Part shown: piece by piece, positions 26,465-33,918 of the stretch
Numbering within the stretch: the stretch's first letter is position 1
How the letters are laid out: each line of letters starts with the position of its first letter
Source: Prado023 sp049688395
GTDB taxonomy: Bacteria > Actinomycetota > Actinomycetes > S36-B12 > CAIYMF01
Length of the DNA stretch: 53,905 nt
Reading direction: 5' to 3'
NCBI GenBank assembly: GCA_049688395.1
Contig: JBAVKQ010000061.1
Location: 1 to 53,905, forward strand
Made by a program: the position numbers and the translations under genes
Notes under the pieces: generated by a model
Databases searched by the model: none
Told to the model about the DNA's origin: nothing
The model's input: the letters and a program-made list of their open reading frames with translations, nothing else

Positions 26465-27004
26465 ATGACGACACAAGCACTTGAACAGCAGACATACCTC
26501 CCCGAGCCGACTGAGGAACTAGCCTCGGTGCTGAGCTTCATGGCTGCGCATGAGGATCGTTCGGGTGCGCGGCCAGAGCCTCGCTACTTCCTTGCAGGCG
26601 CAAGCGAGCATGACCAGGTGGAGATGCCGGCGTCGGCTCATCGGGTCCTGCTCCAGGTCCTGGAGGCGATGAAGGCCGGCAAGGCTGTCACGGTCGCGCC
26701 CCAGAGTCAGCGCCTCACGACCCAGCAGGCGGCAGATCTGCTCGGGGTGAGCCGACCAACGGTGGTGAAGCTGATAGACAGCGGCGAACTACCAGCAGAG
26801 ACGCCAGGCGTCAGGCGTCGGATGGTGAAGCTTCATGACCTGCTGGCTTATCGCGAGCGGCGCCGGGACGCGCAGTACCGGGCGTTGCTGGAGACCTCAG
26901 GGGACTACGTGGAGGAGTCTGAGGACGCGGAAACGGCCGAAGAGCGGTTCCGTCGTATTCGCGCCGAGCTTGCAGCCGAGCGACGCGCACGCGCGGGAAA
27001 GTAG
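26465..27004 (+). CDS. Helix-turn-helix antitoxin of a PIN toxin pair
   Basis: The 179-residue protein has an excisionase-type MerR-like helix-turn-helix (about 83-135, LTTQQAADLLGVSRPTVVKLIDSGELPAE) that should bind the upstream inverted repeat, and a charged C-terminal helix (about 140-178) likely to wrap the toxin. It is followed 34 bp later by the PIN gene. The ATG at 26465 is preferred because of the AAGGAG 9 nt upstream. Confidence 0.8.
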   Translation: MTTQALEQQTYLPEPTEELASVLSFMAAHEDRSGARPEPRYFLAGASEHDQVEMPASAHRVLLQVLEAMKAGKAVTVAPQSQRLTTQQAADLLGVSRPTVVKLIDSGELPAETPGVRRRMVKLHDLLAYRERRRDAQYRALLETSGDYVEESEDAETAEERFRRIRAELAAERRARAGK

Positions 27005-27038
27005 AGCCCTGGGAGCCTGCGGCTGAGAGGATGGCCGC

Positions 27039-27626
27039 GTGTTCGCCGCCGTCCTCGACACCTGCGTGGTCTGGCCCAGTGTCCAGCGCGACTTCCTGAT
27101 GTCGATGGCCATCGAGGGCCTGTACCGACCGCTGTGGAGCGAGGCGATCCTCGAGGAGCTTCACCGCCATGAGCAGGTTAAGTTGCTCGACAGGGGAGAG
27201 GATCCAGCCGAGGCGCTGGTTCGGGCCGACAACCTGCTGGGCAACCTGCGGGCCCACTTCGACGACGCCCTGGTGGTTGGTTGGGAGCCCCTCGAGGGCT
27301 CTTATGGGCTGCCTGACGTCGATGACGAGCACGTCGTCGCGACCGCGGTCGTCGGTGGTGCGGGGGCGATCGTGACCGAGAACCTCAGGCACTTCCCGGC
27401 CGATCGTGTGCCGGCGAACATCCAGGTGCTGCCCGCGAAGGAGTTCGCGGCCAACACCGCTGACGTGAGCCCGGAGCGCGCTGCGAGGGCGATCTGCCAG
27501 ATGTCGGCCAGGAGGACACGTCAGTCCCCGCAGGAGATAGTCGAGTTGCTGGTCTCGCGCTACAGCATGGACGAAGTCGCGGAGATCGTCCTGCCGGTCC
27601 TCGACGAAGTAGCCAGCCGCTTGTAG
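27039..27626 (+). CDS. PIN domain toxin (RNase)
   Basis: The 195-residue protein has a PIN-type fold with the acidic residues expected for metal-dependent RNase activity: Asp7 (VLDTCV), Glu36/Glu39 and Asp93/Asp95/Asp96 (LPDVDDEHVVATAV), with Asn115 in TENLRHFP. The C-terminal 50 residues extend beyond the minimal domain. GTG start, GAGAGG upstream. It probably cleaves RNA unless bound by the preceding antitoxin. Confidence 0.82.
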   Translation: MFAAVLDTCVVWPSVQRDFLMSMAIEGLYRPLWSEAILEELHRHEQVKLLDRGEDPAEALVRADNLLGNLRAHFDDALVVGWEPLEGSYGLPDVDDEHVVATAVVGGAGAIVTENLRHFPADRVPANIQVLPAKEFAANTADVSPERAARAICQMSARRTRQSPQEIVELLVSRYSMDEVAEIVLPVLDEVASRL

Positions 27627-28153
27627 AACGGTTGCGCGAACGTCGAACCTGGCGCCAGGCAGCCATGGCGGCGTGGTTCGGGTGCAGAGGCGCCGCGTCA
27701 TTCTGGGCGGTAGCGACACACGCCCGTTAGGCGGCGCAGTGACGCATCGAGCGCCGCGACACCGGGACGGTACGCGGCGCTGTGACGCGGGTCGGGTCTT
27801 GCGTCGAGCGCGGCGGCGGCCCTGCTCGACGCCAAGCGGGCAGCTTCACGGTAGGGCGAGAGTTTCGCTGGGTCGGCTGGGTGGGGGCATGCGGCGTCCT
27901 GGCTGGACTGGTTGACGATCAGCGGCTCCGCGAGGCGGTCTCCTCGATGAGCCCCTGTGGTCGAGGGCCCTGGCCCGTTGGTTAAGGTCTGCGGAAGTCG
28001 TCCGCCCCCGCTACCTGGGAAACGTGAACTGACCCTGGGCGCACACCGCACGATCGAGTCCGGGATCGGCGCCGTGGCGATGCGCGACTTGCCGGTGTGA
28101 CTGTGGGGCCAGGGATCGACTCACGGCGCGACTACTGGCGCCGGCCCCGCCGC
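27627..28153. other. Gap without recognised gene
   Basis: About 530 bp. An open minus-strand frame of about 115 codons has no family signature, start context or codon bias to support it. Confidence 0.45.
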
Positions 28154-28159
28154 TAGTCT
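28154..28159 (+). promoter_or_regulatory. -10 box of the GNAT gene (leaderless)
   Basis: TAGTCT is followed by 6 nt (CGCGGT) and GTG at 28166. Confidence 0.45.
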
Positions 28160-28165
28160 CGCGGT

Positions 28166-28759
28166 GTGCCCGAGTTCAGCTGGCGACCGGCCAACGAGGC
28201 GACGAGTGAGGACGTCGATGCCGTGTTCGACGCCGGCGGCGCCCGCAGGTGCCGCTGTCAGGCGCTCAAGGTCCCGGGCTGGATCTGGCGCGACACGATC
28301 CAGGAGGAGCGCGACGCCGCGCTCCTGGAGCAGGCCGGCTGCGGCACGAGCGGCCCCACGTCGGGCCTCGTTGGGTACGTCGACGGCGAGCCGGCTGGCT
28401 GGGTCGCGGTCGAGCCACGGGAGAACTACCCGAGGATCTGGGCCCGGCAGAAGTCGTGGATGCGGATGGATCCCGACCTCGAGGGTGTCTGGTCGGTCAC
28501 CTGCTTCGTCGTGCGCAGGGGTTTCCGTCGACAGGGGCTGATGTACGAGCTCGCTGCCGCGACCGTCGAGTACGGCAGGCAGGTCGGCGCTCGGGTCCTC
28601 GAGGGCTACCCCACCGAGCCGCTGCCGGGGAAGATCGTGATCTGGGACGAGGCGTCGGTCGGGCTGCTCCAGGTTTTCCTCGACGCCGGCTACGAGGTCG
28701 AGGCGTCGCCCACCCTGCGCCGGAGGGTGGTGCGACACCGACTCGGCGCGTCGTCCTGA
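28166..28759 (+). CDS. GNAT family N-acetyltransferase
   Basis: The 197-residue protein has the GNAT core: a beta-4/motif A segment VWSVTCFVVRRGFRRQGLMYEL (about 110-131), where RRQGL is the acetyl-CoA pyrophosphate loop, followed by an alpha helix and EGYPTEP. The N-terminal CRCQALK and substrate lobe are of a type found in actinobacterial GNATs of unknown substrate. The start is supported by the box at 28154. Confidence 0.8.
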   Translation: MPEFSWRPANEATSEDVDAVFDAGGARRCRCQALKVPGWIWRDTIQEERDAALLEQAGCGTSGPTSGLVGYVDGEPAGWVAVEPRENYPRIWARQKSWMRMDPDLEGVWSVTCFVVRRGFRRQGLMYELAAATVEYGRQVGARVLEGYPTEPLPGKIVIWDEASVGLLQVFLDAGYEVEASPTLRRRVVRHRLGASS

Positions 28760-29063
28760 CGGTTGGTTGCGCTCACCTGGGACGGCTCGTGAGCCGAGTA
28801 CGCGCGACCACGTGGACGGCGTCCAAGCCCAGGCGGAGCAGCCGCATCGAGGGCCATGCCGATCTACAAGGCGCTATGGGGCGGGGCCACCTGCCGGGGG
28901 CCTATGGCCATGCAAGCGTTGATCAGGCCAACGGGTCGAAGTCGCGGGTGTCGGGCTGAGGTCTGTATTGGATTAGTCGACCAATGGCCAGGGGGAGAAC
29001 GGCATTCCCGCTGTCGCGACTCCCTCAACGCACCCAGCTCCCCGGCGAGGTTTGGGCGCCGGG

Positions 29064-29468
29064 CTAGCCGATAAGCCCGACGGTCAGACCCGCGATGGTG
29101 CAGCCGACGAGGTGGTACCCGCCAGTAATGGCAGCAAACGCGTAGGGGTGCGGCGTGTGTGGGGTGAGGGCGTTGGTGAGCGAGGCCGCGGCGATCGCTA
29201 GACCGACTCCCGCACCGACCAAGGTGCCGGCGCCGGCGCCGGCGCCATCGACGGAGACGGCGGACTGTAGCCATGCGATGACCGCCGCGGTGACCAGCGA
29301 TCCCGCAAGGGGAAGGACGTAGTAGCTGATGGGGAATCGTCCTGCTGTGCGCGTCCTATCGTGTCCGATGGATCGATCCCACGCCTGGCCGAACAGGGGC
29401 GTGAACCAGGCCGCGCCGAGCACGTAGTACAACAGGCCAGCGAGAGCGGCAGCCCACCACTCGCTCAT
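29064..29468 (-). CDS. DUF1761 membrane protein
   Basis: The 134-residue protein has four hydrophobic helices (about 4-22, 50-66, 80-100 and 110-133) and the DUF1761 N-terminal pattern LLYYVLGAAWFTPLFGQAW. The role is unknown. The ATG overlaps the upstream DUF6157 stop (ATGA), so the two form an operon. Confidence 0.75.
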   Translation of the reverse strand: MSEWWAAALAGLLYYVLGAAWFTPLFGQAWDRSIGHDRTRTAGRFPISYYVLPLAGSLVTAAVIAWLQSAVSVDGAGAGAGTLVGAGVGLAIAAASLTNALTPHTPHPYAFAAITGGYHLVGCTIAGLTVGLIG

Positions 29469-29872
29469 CGTTTGCGGGACGAGCGCATCGCGGGCCTTTG
29501 TGTGACGTCCGGTCGTTGGGCGAGCTCGTCATACAGGTCAGTGCCGGCGGCGACCAGCGCGACTCGCCCTTCCTCGTCATGGTGGATGCCCCACCCGTAG
29601 CGCTTCGGGAGCGGAGATGCACGCAGGCAAGGCTGGTCCTTCGCGAAGAACCGCTCCCGTTCAGCGGCTCGATCACCCTCGGGGATCGCGGCGCGGTCTG
29701 CGTAGACAGCGAATATCACGTCGTCCGACGTCAGCTCGTGGGGCCGTTCATTCAGGAGGGCGTATTGACACCAGGCGACCGTGGGGTTGTCGCCCGCCGG
29801 CGGGACCTCCGCGGTGCTGGCCGGGCAGTCAGGAGCGATGGTGATGAACGTGGTGCGGTAGTTGGTCGTCAT
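29465..29872 (-). CDS. DUF6157 family protein
   Basis: The 135-residue soluble protein matches the DUF6157 layout, with TTFITIAPDCPASTAEVPP at the start and YALLNERPHELTSDDVIFAVYA and PKRYGWGIHHDEEGRVAL further on. The function is unknown. The start at 29872 is chosen from the family N-terminus. It is divergent from the AraC-type gene (50 bp apart), which may control it. Confidence 0.75.
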   Translation of the reverse strand: MTTNYRTTFITIAPDCPASTAEVPPAGDNPTVAWCQYALLNERPHELTSDDVIFAVYADRAAIPEGDRAAERERFFAKDQPCLRASPLPKRYGWGIHHDEEGRVALVAAGTDLYDELAQRPDVTQRPAMRSSRKR

Positions 29873-29921
29873 CGAGCCAGCCTGAGCACGAGGAGGCGGC
29901 GCGTATTGCAGAATTGCGCCA

Positions 29922-30761
29922 ATGGCCACGGTGAGCACGCAGAAGGTTGGAGCGGCCGAACGGTCGGGCGTCCTGGATCCGTCGAACCTTGAACGGTTCG
30001 CGGCCCGCCGGTTCATTGCTGACGCCGAAGTCCGGGACGTCATCGATACCTACTGGACCGTCGAGTGGCAACTCGCGGAGGGAGAGACGATCGACCAGCA
30101 GATCATCGATCACCCGTCGATCACTCTGAGTATCGAGCGTGGCCACGTTCTGGCGCCATTCGTCGTGTCGGCGGTGAGGGCGAAGGCCTGGCGCCGAGTC
30201 ATCAGCGGAAGCGGGGCCGTCTTCGCTCTCCGCCTCCGTCCTGCCGGGCTGGCAGTCCTCACCGACATGGATCCCTCCACGTTGACCGGTGAGCGGCCGA
30301 TCACCGCGGCAGCAGACGGCCGCGCCTATCGCCTCCTCGAGGCGATCGCCGAGATGCCGAGCGCCACCAGCCGCGCCCAGCGAGCCGGCGAAATCATCCG
30401 AGATCACCTCCGCGAGCGGCCACTCACCGACCAGCAACGCCTCGCGAACGCTGCGCTGGACCTCCTGACAGAACAACCGCGAGTGCGACCAGTGTCGGAC
30501 GTCGCCCAAGCGCTGCGGACCAGCCCACGCACTCTGCAACGTGCCATCGGGTCGACGCTGGGTCGCGGACCAGCTGAGGTCGCGCGTCGGGTCCGATTGC
30601 AGGAGGTGGTGCGCCGGTTGTCTTCTCAACACTCTTCCATCGCCAACATCGCCACTGACCTCGGCTACACCGATCAAGCCCATCTCACCAACGAGTTCCG
30701 CGCCGTGACTGGGATGACTCCCGGCAGCTACCTCGCTGGACTGCTCGCCGGGGAGCACTGA
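29922..30761 (+). CDS. AraC-family transcriptional regulator
   Basis: The 279-residue protein has an N-terminal sensing domain (about 20-150, DUF6597-like, with YWTVEWQL and GAVFALRLRPAGL) and a C-terminal AraC/XylS double helix-turn-helix (about 175-275). The second motif is SSIANIATDLGYTDQAHLTNEFRAVTGMTPGSY in outline. It may regulate the divergent DUF6157-DUF1761 pair. Confidence 0.88.
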   Translation: MATVSTQKVGAAERSGVLDPSNLERFAARRFIADAEVRDVIDTYWTVEWQLAEGETIDQQIIDHPSITLSIERGHVLAPFVVSAVRAKAWRRVISGSGAVFALRLRPAGLAVLTDMDPSTLTGERPITAAADGRAYRLLEAIAEMPSATSRAQRAGEIIRDHLRERPLTDQQRLANAALDLLTEQPRVRPVSDVAQALRTSPRTLQRAIGSTLGRGPAEVARRVRLQEVVRRLSSQHSSIANIATDLGYTDQAHLTNEFRAVTGMTPGSYLAGLLAGEH

Positions 30762-30964
30762 CCCGGGGAACACTCGGCCGGCCCGCCGCCATGCGCAGAC
30801 GCCGCACGCTAACTGGTACACGGCCGGTGAGCCTCCCGCGCCGTCGCCGCTGGGCTATGCCAGGCCCGGCTACGCCCAGACACCCTCCCAGCCCCCTGAC
30901 GCGGTCGGTCCGATCGTAGGGGACGCCGTCAATGTCGGCCGACAGCCGGTGAACAGTCTGGACT

Positions 30965-31270
30965 CTCACCCAAGTCATCGACATCGCCCACCCCGACGAC
31001 GACACCCGCGTCTACGGCGTCCTCGGCGAGCTGTGCTTCGCCTCCAGCAACGACCTCGTCTACCAGCTCGACTACGTCGGCGACCCCAAGAACGTGATCA
31101 TCGACCTGTCCCAGTCCCACGTCTGGGACGCATCCACCGTCGCCGCCCTCGACGCCATCACCACCAAGTACAACAACAAGGGCAAGGACGTACGCATCAT
31201 CGGACTCAACGACGAGAGCTTCGCCCGACTCGGCCGCCTCGCCGGACACCTCGGCAACAACCACTGCCCC
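30965..31270 (+). pseudogene. STAS-domain tail of a SulP-type permease
   Basis: The frame reads as the C-terminal STAS domain of a SulP sulfate/bicarbonate permease: VYGVLGELCFASSNDLVYQL, then VIIDLSQSHVWDASTVAALD and KGKDVRIIGLNDESFARLG. The DASTVAALD loop is the conserved STAS site. No membrane domain precedes it and no start codon fits, so only the 3' end of the gene remains. Confidence 0.7.
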
Positions 31271-31620
31271 ACACGCCGCAGGGCAGAGCAACGACTGCCG
31301 CTGGCGAGTTGGTTCTGCCGATGGCGGTGGAGAACCACGTTGCCAGCTGTGCCTTGGTGGCAGGCACGGGCCATCAGCGGGCCTGCGCGCAGAGCCCGGG
31401 ACGTTGAGCCTCGATGTACTGTGCACGCCCGCCTCCGCCTCGATCCGCTTCGCCGCCCCGGTGGTACTGCTGCTGGTAGGTGGGACCTCGCACCTCGGCA
31501 TCGTCGAGGTGACCGGCGAGTACAAGCCGCAGGTTTGACGCCGCGTCCTTCTGGGCGCGAGGGGCGTCCTCTGGGGCCGGGTGATCTCGTTGTCGTCGCC
31601 GGCGTCCCGGCGGGACGGCT

Positions 31621-31724
31621 GCCCGCTACAGTCACGGGGTCCCGCTACACGTCGGCTACCGCGATACGGCCTTCCTGAGCACGATTCCAGGATTGGCACC
31701 CGTCGTGTAGCGGTGTAGCGGCAG
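31621..31724. repeat. Dispersed GCTACAC/GTGTAGC repeat, copy A
   Basis: A 104-bp segment related to 45519-45623. It contains the perfect 10-bp inverted repeat CCGCTACACG (31642-31651) / CGTGTAGCGG (31704-31713), followed by a second GTGTAGCGG. Confidence 0.5.
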
Positions 31725-31787
31725 AATCGGAAGCAAGCCTGGCCGCCAATCTGCCGGCGGCCAGGCCGCGACACCCGGCGGGGCGTT

Positions 31788-31982
31788 CGCTCGGGAAGGT
31801 TGTGTTCGAGGCTGCTTCGTGACTGTGGTGTTCGTCGGTGGATCTGTGTCTGATTCCTGCCAGCCGCTTGTAACCAACTTGTCACTACGTCCCTGAACGT
31901 CACGCGATCCAGTAGACGGTTTCGAACACTCCGGAGCACGATGTTCGAACGCAGAATGACGCGATCGATGCTTGTGAGCCGC
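31788..31982. repeat. Conserved att flank (P-like side), before copy 2
   Basis: This stretch of about 195 bp is nearly identical to 41697-41892 before copy 3. The last 115 bp are also related to 46913-47027 before copy 4. Confidence 0.75.
31868..31889 (+). promoter_or_regulatory. Paired arm-type sites before att copy 2
   Basis: TTGTAACCAAC and TTGTCACTACG are adjacent 11-bp repeats beginning 115 bp before the core start, the same distance as at copies 3 and 4. Confidence 0.6.
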
Positions 31983-32043
31983 CTTGTAAACAGGGGGTTC
32001 CCGGTTCGAGTCCGGGCGTCGGCTCTGTATCGTCGCAGGTCAG
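31983..32043 (+). repeat. att core copy 2 (tRNA-Thr 3' half)
   Basis: 61 bp identical to 25681-25741. The 5' half of the tRNA is absent, so it is not a tRNA gene. Confidence 0.85.
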
Positions 32044-32086
32044 AGGGCGGGTTTCCATGCGCGGAGGGCGCTGCTCGGGCCGGGAT

Positions 32087-32108
32087 TTGCCTACGGATTT
32101 GCCTGCGG
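32087..32108 (+). promoter_or_regulatory. Diverged repeat at the arm-site position after att copy 2
   Basis: Two imperfect TTTGCCTACGG / TTTGCCTGCGG units start 104 bp after the core, exactly where copies 1 and 3 have their arm sites, but with another sequence. An element with a different integrase specificity is possible. Confidence 0.35.
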
Positions 32109-32756
32109 TCGGCTCCGCGGGCGTTGTTCAGGCCACCTGCGCGCCGAACTACCGTACTTGGGCGCACGCTATGGACGCTCTGGATCGCAATGAACAGTGC
32201 GCTCGTGTTCCGCGATCAGGCGCGCTGTGGGGCGCCCGGGGGCGAGTGGCCTCGTGCGGATCGACGTGGTCACGACGTCGTACGCCGCGGCCTACTCGAT
32301 TTTGCGGGTGGTGGGGGGCATCGCGGTAGCCCACGCGGCCGAGGCCGGCGGTGCAGTCGTGATCCCGTACTCGCTGCGAGAGGGAGCGCGCTGCAGAGGA
32401 TCCGGCCACTGCTTGACAGTCATACGCGGCGAAGTGGGGGACCTTCTCGACCCTGGCCCGGATGAGCCGACCGGAGGCAGTGCTCGGCCGGGACCGCCGG
32501 GGAGGCGGCTGCTGCGCAGTCATCGAAGGTCGAGTTGTGGTCGGGGTGTGACCCTTGCAGCTGCGTTGCATCTGACACTGTGCACCCTCGGAACGAGCGA
32601 TGGCCGCACGTTACCGAGCGCCGAGTCAGGCGCGGGCGTCGTTGAAGTTAGGGTCACGTTAGCCCTGAGCTTCTGTTGTCGTGCCCAGCTGTGCGGGTCG
32701 CGGTGGCGATGCCGGCCCGGCGGGGACTTCTCATCGGGCCAGGGTCGGGGCGTCGC
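32109..32756. other. Gap without recognised gene
   Basis: About 650 bp between att copy 2 and the first recognisable remnant. The first 120 bp are a diverged form of the flank seen after copies 1 and 3; the rest shows no supportable gene on either strand. Confidence 0.45.
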
Positions 32757-33063
32757 TCAGCGGTTGTCGCGCTTGGCCTGTCGGCGTGCTCCCTTGGCCT
32801 GGCTGGAGGCGTTGCGCTTCGCCCGGCCGGGGCCCTTGGGGGTGCGGTCGGTCACCTGGGCAGCTGCCTGCTGGTCATCGCCTGCCTGGGCGGCACCTTG
32901 TGCGCCGGGCTAGGTTCCAGATGGGTTGGCTGCGACGAGCCGGTCTGCCTTGAGCTGCTCGGCGCTGGCTGCGGCCACCTCGGCGAGTTGTGCGCTGACG
33001 CGGTCCAGGGCGTCCTCGAACGCCTCTGACCGGCCGGCGTTGCGGGAGTTCTTCTCCTTGGCC
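32757..33063 (-). pseudogene. Decayed basic C-terminal coding remnant with internal stop
   Basis: On the minus strand one frame gives a helical segment (SEAFEDALDRVSAQLAEVAAAS), meets TAG at 32910-32912 and continues in the same frame into a Lys/Arg-rich tail (GPGRAKRNASSQAKGARRQ) ending at 32757. Upstream it runs into the CDF remnant on the opposite strand. The family is not recognised; the composition resembles tails of plasmid or DNA-binding proteins. Confidence 0.4.
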
Positions 33064-33090
33064 AGCCCACGCCCTTCGCGCCGCGGCGTT

Positions 33091-33817
33091 GGTGGCCGCA
33101 GGTCCGAGACACCGTCCTACCCGTTCGGGCGGGAGGCGCTGGCCCCGCTGGTCGTTGCGGTCCAGGCGCTGGTGCTGGCCGGCACGTTCGGGTACGCGGC
33201 CGTGGAAGCGGTGGGCCTGATCCCGGGCGGTGGTGGTGAGGCCGAGGTGGGTTCCGCGCTGGTGTACTCGCTGCTCAGCCTGCTGGCGGCCGTCGTAGTG
33301 CGCCAGGTGCTGGTGAGGTGGCGGGCCGGTTCGGACCTCGTGGCCGCCGAGGTGGACCAGTGGAAGAAGGGGCGGTTCTCGGGGTGGCTATGGTGATCGG
33401 GTTCGCCCTCGCCGTGGCCCTGCAGGCAACCAGTTGGCTATCGCCTCGCGCTGTTCGTGGACCCGGTGCTGGACCTCGTGGCGGCCGGGCTGATCCTTCC
33501 GACCCCGGTGCGCATGTTGCGCAAGGCCTTCCGGGATCTCTTGGAGGGAGTGCCTGACCCGTCGGTCACCGAGCCGACACATGTCGCCATCGCCGATGTC
33601 CGAACCGGGTTCGGACTCCCGCAACCAACGACCCGGATCGGCAAGCTGGGCCGCAAGGAGTACCTGGAGCTGGACTTCGTCGTTGGGAACCGACGAGCGA
33701 TTCGGGCTCAACCATGCTGACCTCGTGCGGCGGGCGCTCATCGAACAGCTAGCCGAACCCGGGCGACTGCTGTGGGTGAACGTCGAGCTGCATACCGACC
33801 CCGGCTGGGACGCGTGA
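33091..33817 (+). pseudogene. Cation diffusion facilitator transporter, frameshifted and 5'-truncated
   Basis: The parts of a CDF-family metal exporter can be pieced together from two frames: SETPSYPFGREALAPLVVAVQALV, then WKKGRFSG; a shift near 33385 into MVIGFALAVALQATSW; a shift back near 33437 into YRLALFVDPVLDLVAAGL and LPTPVRMLRKAFRDLL; and a third shift near 33690 into the ending RLLWVNVELHTDPGWDA. The first membrane helices and start codon are absent. It is clearly inactive. Confidence 0.7.
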
Positions 33818-33852
33818 CCAGCGCGGTCCGTGAGCGTCACGCGGGCGCTGGT
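33817..33852 (-). terminator. Terminator of the Hyf-like operon
   Basis: ACCAGCGC (33817-33824) pairs with GCGCTGGT (33845-33852), with an inner CGTGA/TCACG helix. It lies 67 bp after the stop of the last operon gene. Confidence 0.65.
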
Positions 33853-33918
33853 CGAGATTCTGGACCCCCTCGCCGGACTCCGCGGAACCAGATCGGGAAT
33901 CGGGGCGCCGGCCAGCCG

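Larger units (their letters stand above)
25723..31982. mobile_element. Island 1 of the tRNA-Thr tandem array
   Basis: About 6.3 kb between att copies 1 and 2. It carries a toxin-antitoxin pair, GNAT, DUF1761, DUF6157 and AraC genes and two truncated genes. No integrase, excisionase-recombinase, relaxase or replication gene is visible, so it is a relic or an element mobilised in trans. Confidence 0.7.

Noticed and set aside
31270..31620. Minus-strand open frame between the STAS remnant and repeat A
   Set aside because: It shows no recognisable domain, start signal or homology pattern and overlaps the STAS remnant.
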